64,000 nt of DNA, from assembly GCA_021229015.1 (NCBI GenBank), contig CM037794.1:41001126-41065125 (forward strand). Direction: 5' to 3'. How positions within the stretch are numbered: position 1 is the stretch's first letter; each line of letters opens with the position of its first letter. This stretch comes from Solen grandis. Taxonomy: Eukaryota; Mollusca; Bivalvia; Adapedonta; Solenidae. The notes below the pieces were generated by a model. That model ran no database searches, was not told the DNA's origin, and worked only from the letters and a program-made list of their open reading frames with translations. The position numbers and the translations under genes are program-made. Below are positions 34,846 to 45,279 of this stretch, one piece after another.

Positions 34846-35968
34846 TGTGACGAAATGAGAGGGATACCCATTATGCTTTCGGTCCTTTGTTTATAAAATA
34901 GTACGTTCAGAGTTACCTCCCCTGATTTCTAATTTACTTCCTGTTTCATCACTTGTAAACACGAGGGCCGACAATCGAGACATTTAAGAGGTAAACAAAC
35001 TATCTGTGAATGTATGTGCGTGTTTGAGTGTGCGTGTGTGTTTATTTGAAATGACTTCTTATTGTGTTATTAGCATTTAACGGGTTGTTTCTTCGTTTTT
35101 ATTGACTATACTTGAATAATGCCAGTTGCCATGGTGACTCGTCACTTTCCGTTTTTAGATCGGCCATACTCGGAAATCCGCTAGGGGCATTTCAATCAGT
35201 GGGCGGAGTTTAGCAGTGTCATGTGACTTAGGCCTATATAAACTGTTTCTTCACCGCAAATGTTCATAACTGTTGGTTCCATCACGGGAGTAACATCGAT
35301 ACGGCACTATTAAGTAACTTTGATTAGCGACTAGCGAGGAGTGCAGTGTAGGGAATTTCGAGTTATTAAACGGTGATACATTCCATACCTTCTCTCGGGA
35401 GCCCCGCTTCATTGAGAGGTTTGGAATAACATCAGCATTGTGCGACTTGTATCGCTTACTGCAACCTTCCCGAGTCCAGGGGAGCTAGGGTAGACTGGTC
35501 TATCTTCTAGAGTATTGAAACCTTGCTCCATATACTCTGGGTAACAGGGCCGGACTTTATGGCGCCGTGCCCAAGGAAGCCGGTCTTTACAGCGCCGGGC
35601 TTCACGGAGCATAGTCTCCAGACAGCCAGTCTTCGGAGCGCCAGGCTTCATAGAGCGTAGGCTTCAGGAAGCCGTGTTTCACAAAGTATATAGGCCGTAG
35701 GACTGTTGTAGCTAGATCTCACAACTCTATTACTTTTTTTAATCTAGCTACGTATTATAACACTATTTCCTCCCAGATACAAACCTTTGTACATAGATGT
35801 TTATATACTGATTCATTTTAAAGTGATTCTTTTCTATAACCAATCATTGGCTAATCATTGTGTTTAGGTGTAAATATTTATCATTGCCTTAGAATATTAT
35901 TTCTCTAATCAAAAGGACAGGCAGTCCCCAAGGAAAATTATATAATAGCTCGGTAGCAGAACGTTACA
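34846..35968 (+). repeat. Gypsy 5' LTR
   Basis: 1123 bp. It has a TATA box (CCTATATAAACTG) at about 35233-35243. A GC-rich internal tandem segment of GCGCCGGGCTTCACGGAGC-type units lies at about 35560-35690. It also carries a segment of about 85 bp (about 35326-35410) that is absent from the 3' copy. Confidence 0.93.
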
Positions 35969-35970
35969 AC

Positions 35971-35988
35971 TGGTGGCAGCGGTGGGAT
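35971..35988 (+). promoter_or_regulatory. primer binding site, tRNA-Leu type
   Basis: TGGTGGCAGCGGTGGGAT starts two bases after the LTR end. Its complement is the conserved 3' end of eukaryotic tRNA-Leu isoacceptors ending ..CCCACCGCTGCCACCA. Confidence 0.75.
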
Positions 35989-37114
35989 CTTTGACAAAAT
36001 CCCCATTGTCAGACCCATACTTTCTAAAGATGGCTTCAAGTAAGAGTCTTTCAGATATGGAAATGCTCCTAGAGCATATAGAAAAGTTAGAGAAAGAAAA
36101 TGAGAGTCTCAGAATAAGATGCGATATTAGTGAGTTAGAGCAGCGAATGCAAAGTACTAATCTTAAACAAAAACTTGATGAAACTGGTCAGTTTCAAACC
36201 CAAGTTAAGATCGAATCAGCATCCTACAGCACCCCTAAATGGAGTCACATGAAGAGCTATAAAGACGAAGATAGATTTCAGACAGATGAGAATATTACTA
36301 TAAGACCACGTCATAGCTCCACAAAGAAAACCACGATGGTTAAGGCTGCCACGTATGATGGGACTAGCTCTTGGCTAGATTACAGAGCTCATTTTGATAC
36401 GTGCGCTGAGATAAACGGATAGAGTTACCATGAAAAGGGATTCTATTTGGCTGTATCATTGCGAGGTCAAGCCCAAGGTGTCTTTGGGAACTTGTCTTCA
36501 AATGCCAAAGACTACAAGTCTCTGGTGAAAGCCCTGGAGGAGCGTTTTGCTCCTCCAAACCAGACAGAACTATATAGAGTACAGTTGCGTGAGCGACATC
36601 AAAGAGCCTCTGAGTCACTGTCCGAGCTCGGACAGGATATCAGAAGACTGACAAATCTAGCCTACCCTTCAGCTCCAGCAGATTTGAAGGAGACGCTTGC
36701 GAAGGAACAGTTCATAGATTCCTTGGCAAGCATGGACATGCGCCTTAGAGTCAAACAGGCCAGACCTATAAATCTAAATAACGCTGTGCGTCATGCAGTA
36801 GAACTTGAGGCCTTCAATAGAGCAGAAAAGCGAAACTAGCAAGCCGAGGTATAACTAGCTCTGCAGATGTATTGACTGACAAGAAAACGTCTTCAAAGCC
36901 AGAAAATGAAGCCCTTACGCGACTACAAGCGACAGTAGACAGGCTAGAAAAACAACTTAAATCTTTATAGGGGTCAAAGTGGCAAGAACAACAAGGGAGG
37001 TATGAAAAACGTAACTTTGATGGTAAAAGCAACAAAAGAGCATGCTTCAACTGTGGCTCAAAATTTCACCTCATAGCAGACTGCCCGAAGCCGAAACCTG
37101 CAAAGTCAAAGAAG
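35973..37114 (+). pseudogene. Gypsy gag, decayed
   Basis: A coiled-coil-rich N-terminal part (to 36422) is followed in the same frame by a retrotransposon-gag helical region (36447-36839; RFAPPNQTELYRVQLRERHQ, LADLKE-like segment). The frame then shifts into the pol frame, where a CCHC knuckle (CFNCGSKFHLIADC, about 37043-37084) is found. Breaks are an in-frame TAG at 36420-36422, a frameshift near 36830-36839 and a second TAG at 36968-36970. The structural protein of this copy is therefore not made intact, unlike pol. Confidence 0.85.
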
Positions 37115-40100
37115 GTGAATCAAGATGGTGAGAAAAGTAGCAAAGGAGAGGGTGCTCCTCAAGCTAACTCTGTTGGCACTGGTTTGTTTCTTCCGGTGGT
37201 TTATGGTAATCAAACACTTGACTGTTTGATAGACACTGGGGCAACGTTGACAGTGCTCTCATCGCGTGTTTGGGAGGCATCAGATTTAAGTAAATCTGGC
37301 ATGCTGATAGAGTATAACAAAACTTTGATATCCACCTCGGGTACGCCTCTGGATGGTAAAGGAAAGTCTAGTGTTGTATTCAGCATCAACGGAGAAAACT
37401 ACGAGGCCAATGTCGTTGTAGCTAACGTAGAGAATGATCTCATGATGGGATTAGACTTTATGGAGCGCTATGACTGCAGCATTGACATTGTAAAGAGTGA
37501 ACTTGTCATACAGGGCAAAGAATTGAAATTAAGTAGCCAAGGTTTCAGGGGTTGTTTCAGAATTTCTCTAGCTGAGGATACTGTAATTCCCCCGTTGTCA
37601 GAAACCCTTATCCAGGGAAATGTTCCAGGCATTTCTACAAAGACTAGCAAGTTGTTCATTGTAGAACCCCCCTCTGAGAGAATTATAGAGTCAGGGAAGG
37701 GGTTGGTGGCAAATACTTTGGTTACCGGTGGTGCCAGAGTGCCTGTACGGATGATGAATCTGAACGGCGAAGAGCAAAGTCTCTATAAGGGCACGTACAT
37801 CGGTAAACTTTACCCTATCACCGAAGTTAACAGGACTTTTGAAGCTACAAAGTCCAGCAAGGTTCCCTGCCATTTAAAAGATCTGTACGATCGCACAGTG
37901 TCTGGAATGACTCCAGCACAGAGTGAAAAGATAGCCAAGCTTCTGTCTGAATATTCAGCCGTATTCTCCGAGTCAGACGGAGATCTCGGGAGAACAGGTG
38001 TAGTTAGACATAGTATCAACACGGGGGATGCGCATCCTATCAAACAGCCATTGAGACGACATCCTGTACATATGGCTCCTGAAATAGACAAACAAATTGA
38101 CGATATGCTTCAAAAGAACGTCATTCAGCCATCAACTAGTCCCTGGAGTAGCGGGATAGTGCTGGTGACAAAGAAAGATGGTACGAAGCGCTTTTGTGTC
38201 GATTATAGAAAGTTGAACGACGTTACAGTAAAAGATTCGTACCTTTTGCCAAGAATTGATGACTCCTTGGAACAACTGGCTGGAGCCCAGTGGTTCTCCT
38301 GTCTAGACCTAAACTCGGGTTACTGGCAGGTTGAACTTGATGAGGCTGATAGACCGAAAACAGCCTTCAATTCCAGACGCGGCCTCTTCGAGTTCAGAGT
38401 CATGCCCTTTGGGCTCTGTAACGCACCAGCAACCTTTGAAAGGTTGATGGAGTCTGTACTCGCTGGGTTAAATTGGCAAATTTGCCTTATTTACCTTGAC
38501 GATGTTATCGTTCATGGTCGAACCTTCGAGGATATGTTTCACAATTTAGAAGAAGTGCTAGGAAGATTGCAAGGGGCCGGTTTAAAGCTAAAGCCTAGGA
38601 AATGTCAGCTCTTTTGCAAAGATGTATTGTATCTGGGACATGTTGTCTCAGCGGAAGGAGTGAAAACAGATCCAAGAAAGACCCAAGCTGTAAGGGACTG
38701 GTATGAACCTGAAAATGTAACTGAAGTGAGAGCATTCCTGGGTTTGTGTAGCTATTATCGGAAATTCATTCCAGGATTTTCTGATATAGCAAAACCGCTA
38801 CATAGGCTGACTGAAAAGGGTCACAAGTTTGCTTGGACAAGTGAGTGCAAGGACGCCTTCTCAAGGCTGAAACAATGCCTGTGTGAAGCTCCGATCCTTG
38901 CTCATCCCGATTCTACCAAAGAATTTGTATTAGACACGGATGCTAGTGACTTTGGTATTGGGACAGTGTTGTCTCAGGTAGTGGATGGAAAGGAAAGGGT
39001 TATCGCTTTTGGAAGCAAATCCTTAACAAAGGCTGAGCGAAGGTACTGCGTCACGAGGAAAGAACTGTGGGCAGTAGTTCATTTTGTAAAGTACTTTCGG
39101 CATTACCTTTATGGAAAAAGGTTCACACTGAGGACTGATCACGATTCTCTGCGCTGGTTAATGCCCTTCAAAAATCCAGAGGTTCAGTTAGCCAGATGGC
39201 TTGAGGTCCTTTCTTCTTATGACATGACCATTCAGCATCGTTCAGGCAAACAACATCAAAATGCTGATGGTCTAAGTAGAAAGGCATGCAAACAGTGTGG
39301 AATGGAAAATCATGCTACGCCTGATAAACAGGTCAAGCAGGTATATACCAGAGAAGAGGCCAATGCTATCGACCTGAAAAGGGCACAAAAGGACGATAAG
39401 GACATTGCAAAATTAAGGAAATGGATAGAAGCTGGGGAAAGGCCCGAGAGAAAAGAAATAGGTCGCGAAAGTCAGTTTCTTAAGGCACTATTATGTCAAT
39501 GGGAGAGGTTGGAAATTCAAGAAGACATGGTCACTAGGCGTTATGAGGTTCAAGACTCAGACTTGGTCAACTGGCAGGGCATAGTTCCTTTGTGCATGAG
39601 AAGAGAGGTATTAAAGTACTCTCAAGATATCAAAGCATCTGGCCATTTAGGTGTCAAAAAGATATTTAGTCGAATAAGACGAAATTTTTATTGGCCAGGG
39701 ATGCAAAACGATGTTAAGAACTATGTGGGAGGCTGTGAAGTTTGCTCAAAGCGGAAGGACCCAATGGAAACAAAGAGAGCACCAATGGAGATCGTAAGAT
39801 GTGGCTTCCCAATGGAAAGGATTGCAGTAGATATCCTTGAGGAGCTGCCGCAAACCGAGAGGGGAAACAGATATATACTGGTGATTGGTGATTATTTCAC
39901 CAAATGGACTGAGTGTCATGCCATGCCAAACATTGAAGCCAAGATAGTGGCTACCGTTCTTATTGAGCAGGTCATTTCGAGGTTTGGCATTCCTCAACGC
40001 ATACACTCTGACCAGGGTCGACAGTTTGAGAGTCAGCTGTTTGTAGAAATGTGCAAGCTACTCCAGATAGAGAAAACGAGAACGACGGCTTATCATGCCA

Positions 40101-41317
40101 TGTCTGATGGGATGGTTGAGCGATTTAACAAAACATTGGTAGCCATGCTCAGTGCCTTTGTTAATGACAACCAATCCGACTGGGATGAGCAGCTTCAGTA
40201 TGTAATGATGGCCTACAGGTCCTCAGAAAACAAAACGACAGGTTTCACTCCCAATTTGTGTATGTTGGGCCGGGAGAACACCACTCCCCTTGACCTTATG
40301 TATGCGATGCCAGTAGGAACCAAAGACATTCCTCAAAATCAGTGGGTATGGAAGTTACAAGAACGCATGGAAAATGTCCACCAAATAGTTAGACAAAACA
40401 CTGGTGTAGCCATGAGACGCCAGAAGAGGTATCATGATAGTAGTTTATCTTATGAACAGTTTAATGTTAGTGACAAGGTGTATGTTTTCTTCCCGGTGAA
40501 GAAGGTTGGGCAATCCTCAAAGTTAACGTCTTACTGGAGGGGACCTTATGAAGTAGTAGACAAACTCTCCAATGTCTTGTACAGAGTTAACTGTGGAAGA
40601 GCTGGCAATATTCAAGTTGTGCATTGTGACAGATTGCGCAAATGTAAAAGTCAGATACTTTCAGGGGAAGATCCACCAACGTGCCAAGACACCAATGTTG
40701 AACCTTCCCCTACTAAAACTGACAATGAAATTGTAGATTATGCAGATGTAGAGAAAAGGGTGAGAAGAAAACCCGCTTGGTTTCATGATTATGTCTTTTC
40801 GCTTTGCAGAGAAGAAGACATGCCCAAGACAAAGGAGACTGAAAGGAAGGCGCCACTGGTCTGTGCAAACTGCAAGGAGACCATTCGACCTGACGACTTT
40901 CGTTATCGTGTTGAGCAGTGTGTGATGAAAAGCATTGGGTGTGACTCTTGCAAGAAAAGCTTCAGTACTAGGAAGTACTACCTCCAATACATGAAAAGGA
41001 AGCATTCAACTGTCGATGAGGTCAAAGATGATAAGAGTGATGCTGAGGGTGATGACTTAGGGTCAGAGCCAGACTGTGAACTAATGGAGAAAGATAGTGT
41101 CGAACAGAAGCAAGAGGAGGAGCCGACTGTTGACATTGAAGGGCGCCTGTTCAGAAAAAGGACCACACCACTTCCAGTCATGGCTCTTGTGAAACGGAAG
41201 ATTCAAGAGGTTTCCAGAAGTGACGAGGCCCCTTGTAGAGAAGAGAAGTCGAGAGGTGAAGTTGTCCTGCCATGTAACTACCGGACGGGACAAGACCAGA
41301 AGAGACGTTACCGTTGA
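37115..41317 (+). CDS. Gypsy pol: protease, RT, RNase H, integrase, plus C2H2-like finger
   Basis: A 1400-codon uninterrupted frame, open upstream into the gag zinc knuckle. Its annotated start is a GTG with no special support; translation probably comes from a gag-pol fusion. The aspartic protease has DTGAT at about residue 40. The reverse transcriptase shows FCVDYRKLN, FRVMPFGLCNAPATFERLM and YLDDVIVHG (about 460). RNase H begins DTDASDFGIG (about 607). The integrase zinc domain (HLGVKKIFSRIRRNFYWPG ... CEVCSKR, about 843-890) is followed by the catalytic core D..D..E (VDILEEL, HSDQGRQFES, DGMVERFNKT). The tail has CANCKETIRP and then GCDSCKKSFSTRKYYLQYMK-RKH, a C2H2-like finger at about 1248-1300, unusual for Gypsy integrases. 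All catalytic residues I can check are present. Confidence 0.95.
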   Translation: MNQDGEKSSKGEGAPQANSVGTGLFLPVVYGNQTLDCLIDTGATLTVLSSRVWEASDLSKSGMLIEYNKTLISTSGTPLDGKGKSSVVFSINGENYEANVVVANVENDLMMGLDFMERYDCSIDIVKSELVIQGKELKLSSQGFRGCFRISLAEDTVIPPLSETLIQGNVPGISTKTSKLFIVEPPSERIIESGKGLVANTLVTGGARVPVRMMNLNGEEQSLYKGTYIGKLYPITEVNRTFEATKSSKVPCHLKDLYDRTVSGMTPAQSEKIAKLLSEYSAVFSESDGDLGRTGVVRHSINTGDAHPIKQPLRRHPVHMAPEIDKQIDDMLQKNVIQPSTSPWSSGIVLVTKKDGTKRFCVDYRKLNDVTVKDSYLLPRIDDSLEQLAGAQWFSCLDLNSGYWQVELDEADRPKTAFNSRRGLFEFRVMPFGLCNAPATFERLMESVLAGLNWQICLIYLDDVIVHGRTFEDMFHNLEEVLGRLQGAGLKLKPRKCQLFCKDVLYLGHVVSAEGVKTDPRKTQAVRDWYEPENVTEVRAFLGLCSYYRKFIPGFSDIAKPLHRLTEKGHKFAWTSECKDAFSRLKQCLCEAPILAHPDSTKEFVLDTDASDFGIGTVLSQVVDGKERVIAFGSKSLTKAERRYCVTRKELWAVVHFVKYFRHYLYGKRFTLRTDHDSLRWLMPFKNPEVQLARWLEVLSSYDMTIQHRSGKQHQNADGLSRKACKQCGMENHATPDKQVKQVYTREEANAIDLKRAQKDDKDIAKLRKWIEAGERPERKEIGRESQFLKALLCQWERLEIQEDMVTRRYEVQDSDLVNWQGIVPLCMRREVLKYSQDIKASGHLGVKKIFSRIRRNFYWPGMQNDVKNYVGGCEVCSKRKDPMETKRAPMEIVRCGFPMERIAVDILEELPQTERGNRYILVIGDYFTKWTECHAMPNIEAKIVATVLIEQVISRFGIPQRIHSDQGRQFESQLFVEMCKLLQIEKTRTTAYHAMSDGMVERFNKTLVAMLSAFVNDNQSDWDEQLQYVMMAYRSSENKTTGFTPNLCMLGRENTTPLDLMYAMPVGTKDIPQNQWVWKLQERMENVHQIVRQNTGVAMRRQKRYHDSSLSYEQFNVSDKVYVFFPVKKVGQSSKLTSYWRGPYEVVDKLSNVLYRVNCGRAGNIQVVHCDRLRKCKSQILSGEDPPTCQDTNVEPSPTKTDNEIVDYADVEKRVRRKPAWFHDYVFSLCREEDMPKTKETERKAPLVCANCKETIRPDDFRYRVEQCVMKSIGCDSCKKSFSTRKYYLQYMKRKHSTVDEVKDDKSDAEGDDLGSEPDCELMEKDSVEQKQEEEPTVDIEGRLFRKRTTPLPVMALVKRKIQEVSRSDEAPCREEKSRGEVVLPCNYRTGQDQKRRYR

Positions 41318-41492
41318 GGATAGTGAAGATGGTGAGATTTATGCCTCAAGGCTCGTCAGCAGGAAGCTGAGCTTTGCGAGCCTTAATCTGGGAGAAGTAC
41401 TGGGGGACGGTGTTGTAAACACGAAGGATGTGAAGGTCTCCTTTAATGCCGATGGGGGGTTCGTTCTAGACCTCAAATATCGGGGAAAGTAG
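41220..41492 (+). CDS. small 3' ORF overlapping pol end
   Basis: A 90-codon frame overlaps the last 98 bp of pol in another frame and stops before the 3' LTR. The part after the pol stop (VEDSEDGEIYASRLVSRKLS ... VSFNADGGFVLDLKYRGK) looks compositionally protein-like and acidic/basic rather than repetitive. It may be a separate accessory ORF or the former end of pol cut off by a frameshift. No domain is recognised. Confidence 0.4.
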   Translation: MTRPLVEKRSREVKLSCHVTTGRDKTRRDVTVEDSEDGEIYASRLVSRKLSFASLNLGEVLGDGVVNTKDVKVSFNADGGFVLDLKYRGK

Positions 41493-41745
41493 ATAAGCAG
41501 TGACCTTGAGACATGTGACAGTTAGAGAGGAGAGATTTCTCAAGTAGAGAAAACGTTTTTGTAAATAGTCATGAGTTCAAGTTCATTACAATGGTGCTGA
41601 CTCAGGAAGAGTTAAAACAAAACTGTGTTCAAAGTTTATGAAAGTTGTTTTGATAAAATGATGTTACAAGTTTCAGTTGTGTGAGTACTGTGAGTGCGAA
41701 GGAAGTTCTAGAATGCGGTACGCATTAAATCGGAGGCGTGGGTAG

Positions 41746-43377
41746 TGTGACGAAATGAGAGGGACACCCATTATGCTTTTGGTCCTTTGTTTATAAAATA
41801 GTACGTTCAGAGTTACCTCCCCTGATTTCTAATTTACTTACTGTTTCATCACTTGTAAACACGAGGGCCGACAATCGAGACATTTTAGGGGTAAACAAAC
41901 TATCTGTGAATGTATGTGCGTGTTTGAGTGTGCGTGTGTGTTTATTTGAAATGACTTCTTATTGTGTTATTAGCATTTAACAGGCTGTTTCTTCGTTTTT
42001 ATTGACTATACTTGAATAATGCCAGTTGCCATGGTGACTCGTCACTTTCCGTTTTTAGATCGGCCATACTCGGAAATCTGCTATGGGCATTTCAATCAGT
42101 GGGCGGAGTTTAGCGGGTTCATGTGACTTAGGCCTATATAAACTGTTTCTTCACCGCAAATGTTCATAACTGTTGGTTCCATCACGGGAGTAACATCGAT
42201 ACGGCTCTATTAAGTAACTTTGATTAGAGGTTTGGAATAACATCAGCATTGTGCGACTTGTATCGCTTACTGCAACCTTCCCGAGTCCAGGGGAGCTAGG
42301 GAAGACTGGTCTAGCTTCTAGACTATTGAAGCCTTGCTTCATATACTCTGGGAAGTATAGAGGGTTCGTTTTAATCCATAGCGATTTACATAGTATACCA
42401 CTGTGGGTATACGTTGCCTTCTTTAGAGTGACGGCAGGGTAACAGGGCCGGACTTCACAAAGTATATAGGCCGTAGGACTGTTGTAGCTAGATCTCACAA
42501 TTCTATTACTTTTTTTTTTAATCTAGCTACGTATAATAACACTATTTCCTCCCAGATACAAACCTTTGTACATAGATGTTTATATTGTTACGACCAATTT
42601 GATGAAATGGCGCAACAAAGAAAAGCCAGCAACAAACTAGTTAACTAAATATATTTTAATTATAAACAAGTAACAAATATCAATATGAATATCACAACAT
42701 ACAGTGTCTTAAAATTATTATAAGAAATTAGTTTGATCCTTGTCTGATTGATAAAATTTAAATATAACCTGAGTAATCCAATAGATATGTCCTTTATCCA
42801 AATGTAAGTCCGAAATTAATTCCACACTGTTGAATGACCCACACTTGATGAATCTCCAAAAACATGTCTGCTAAAACAAGTCTCCTCAACCAGTCTGCTC
42901 AATAAAAAGTCTCCTCTTCCTAAAACCCCCTTCCTTATATATACTTGAGCAAAATATTCTAGAAACAACCATACTATTCTTCAAAAAAGAATGTTCTTAA
43001 GTGTAAACAGGTTACATAAGACTTCTAGAATTTTCTGTAGAAAGAAAGAAAGTTCCAGTAAACAAATATAGCAGTAAACAAGTTATTTTTAGAACAGGGA
43101 TCGCCTAATAGATCACTGCAGAACAAAACTAGTAAACAAGTTTTTCTTAGAATAGGGATTTCCCTCTACAGTGTTGTGTATACATAACTAGGTTAGGTGT
43201 AATATGTAACAATATACTGATTCATTTTAAAGTGATTCTTTTCTATAACCAATCATAGGCTAATCATTGTGTTTAGGTGTAAATATTTATCATTGCCTGA
43301 GAATATTATTTCTCTAATCAAAAGGACAGACAGTCCCCAAGGAAAATTATATAATAGCTCGGTAGCAGAACATTACA
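41746..43377 (+). repeat. Gypsy 3' LTR, interrupted
   Basis: Starts and ends like the 5' copy. It lacks about 85 bp present there, has a different segment (about 42352-42438) in place of the GC-rich tandem block, and contains the nested solo LTR at 42586-43211. Substitutions outside indels are few. Confidence 0.92.
42586..43211. mobile_element. solo LTR of a second LTR family, nested
   Basis: The 626-bp insert begins TGTTACGACC and ends ATGTAACA, with TG/CA borders, and is flanked by ATAT on both sides (42582-42585, 43212-43215). The uninterrupted 5' LTR has a single ATAT at this point (near 35813), which proves the insertion and its borders. There is no coding sequence. Confidence 0.9.
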
Positions 43378-43930
43378 GAATATTTACAATGACATAATTA
43401 TTTATAAGTATACTAATATACAACAATATATATTAGTTTGTACATTGAGTTTCTCTGTAACAATATACTTAATTATACAAATAATGAAAGACAGATGTGA
43501 CATTTACAGATTAAAACGAGAGGGAAAAAAATGATCTGAGAGAAAGAGAGAGAGAGAGAGAGAGAGGAGGGGGAGGGGGGGTGAGAATGAGACAGTATGC
43601 AGACAATATGTAGAAATAAAAATGCACATTTACTTTTGGGAGATTCATATCTTATATACAAACAGGAACGTTCACATACAATAACCCAATTATTTACACA
43701 TATGCTAGCCTACAACAATATTTATTCGTTTGAACGTTGAGTACCTCTGTAACAATATACTTGATTATACATCATTATGGGTGAAGCATATAACATTATT
43801 TGTAAGGAATGGCATTAAATCTGAATGTATTTATTTTTATCTGATAAAGACAGATAGAGAGAGAAAAGTAATTAATTTTACTCTTCTTTACCACCTACAC
43901 ACAGCGTTGTAGTATAGTGGCCGCAGTTAG
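43378..43930. repeat. tandemly duplicated AT-rich flank of the Gypsy site
   Basis: CATTTACTTTTGGGAGA ... CAATTATTTACAC ... CTCTGTAACAATATACTTGA at 43625-43770 is a diverged copy of the DNA on both sides of the Gypsy element (34800-34845 joined to 43378-43475). A (GA)n tract lies at 43538-43566. Confidence 0.65.
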
Positions 43931-44812
43931 TTACGCCACATCAATGTGAAGCTTCAAATCGGAGAGGTCGTCAATGGATGTAATGCGATGGATTTTGTTT
44001 TCCTTGTCTCTCATGATAATGGTGCCATCCCATTTCCAAACGCTAGTTAGATGTTTAGATTTCATCAGGTTTCTGGACTCGTAGAAGCGAAGAGGGAACT
44101 GCGAGTGCGAGTGAGGTCCTCGTTGATATATACCCCGGGGTTGCCAGAAGATTTGAGTTTTGATTTGGATAGGAAGACCTTTTGTCTGGCCCTATACGTA
44201 GAAAAATTTAACAATAATGTCTCTGGGACGGGAGCTTCCTTTGGCAGCTGCAACTGAAGCAAATGTCTTCTTCCCGAGACGATGGCTTCTATCGGTCTCG
44301 TCAATTGAGAGGTCTACCTGTAAGGCGCTGGCAAGATCAAGTACCCTCTGGTCAGTACTTTCGGTCGAGTCTTCAGGGATGCCAGAGATGCGGATGCAGT
44401 TTCTGCGACTATACTGTTCTGCAGAATCAGCTTTATTTTCAAGGTCCTGTATCCTACGCTTGAGTAAAGCATTTTCCCCTTCAAGTTCAGTTAACCTGGA
44501 TCCAAAACGAGACATTACTTCATCGACAACAGAAGTCACGAGTCGCGACATGTAAGATTCAAAAGACCTTTCAAATGTCTCCAGCATGGCCCCAATCTGT
44601 TCCATGTCAGACTGGCTGAGAACAATGTTGGCTTGATGAGGAGAATGATCGGGGTTTAGATTTTGATCACATTCTAGTTCATTAATCGAAGACATGCTGG
44701 ACTGTGGGGATGTGACGTTTGCTTTGCTTTTCTTTGAATCAGTGTTTTCAAGAGGGGGTGATAAATTCCGTTTCCTCTCAGTTTTACCAGTGGTGGGTGC
44801 TATAACGCTCAT
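43931..44812 (-). pseudogene. LINE ORF1 (coiled coil + RRM-like), frameshifted
   Basis: Starts MSVIAPTTGKTERKR on the minus strand at 44812. A Ser/Pro-rich N-terminus and a coiled-coil segment follow (VVDEVMSRFGSRLTELEGEN, LKRRIQDLENKADSAEQYSR). The YSRRNCIRISGIPE signature is that of the RRM-like domain of LINE ORF1 (Transposase_22 style) nucleic-acid chaperones. A one-base indel in a T-run near 44199-44206 moves the end into another frame (STYRARQKVFLSKSKLKSSG), which runs to TAA at 43931-43933. It may belong to the same LINE as ORF2 at 30.8-34.0 kb, split by the Gypsy insertion, but a separate copy cannot be excluded. Confidence 0.82.
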
Positions 44813-44914
44813 AGAGATGAAGTCACGTATAGTATTGCGAACAGTATAGATTAGAACAAATTCAGCGTGGATGGTGCACGGGTTTAACGTGGTGATATTT
44901 ATAGTCAATAGTCA

Positions 44915-45275
44915 ATGGTCACTGGCGCGTGACGATATATACATCTACACAAAGGAATTATTAGAAAGTCGATTAAATTGCCGAAAATAACTATACAAAT
45001 GTAGTCACCTTCTCGATAAATGCCACTTAACTCCTAAACTTGTCTTATCTCCTTTCAAGTGAATTTTCCCCACTTATATACACTTAGAAACTTCAATTTG
45101 TTTATGTTTTCGACCAGTGAATATTTTTTAACACGCCATGACCGGAACCGGATAACTCATAACACCATGCTTTTGCATTCACACATTCAAAATATCATCC
45201 AAAACGAATTTACTGGAACTGTGTTAGGTTGCCGTGATAATTTTTATATGCTCTAATCGGGTTTCACCATGTTCG
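44915..45275. other. intergenic or LINE 5' flank, nothing recognised
   Basis: Immediately upstream of LINE ORF1 in that element's orientation, so it could include the LINE 5' UTR. No other signal seen. Confidence 0.4.
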
Positions 45276-45279
45276 TGAA

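Larger units (their letters stand above)
34846..43377 (+). mobile_element. Ty3/Gypsy LTR retrotransposon with nested solo LTR
   Basis: The two LTRs begin TGTGACGAAATGAGAGGG and end ..GTAGCAGAACRTTACA. The 5' LTR is 34846-35968; the 3' LTR is 41746-43377 and includes an insertion. GAAT flanks both sides (34842-34845 and 43378-43381) as a 4-bp target duplication. Primer site, gag, pol and a 3' overlapping ORF lie between in the plus orientation. Domain order protease, RT, RNase H, integrase is that of Ty3/Gypsy. No envelope-like ORF is seen. It splits a LINE-derived region lying on the opposite strand. Confidence 0.95.

Noticed and set aside
44217..44555. Plus-strand frame of 112 codons
   Set aside because: Antisense of LINE ORF1.
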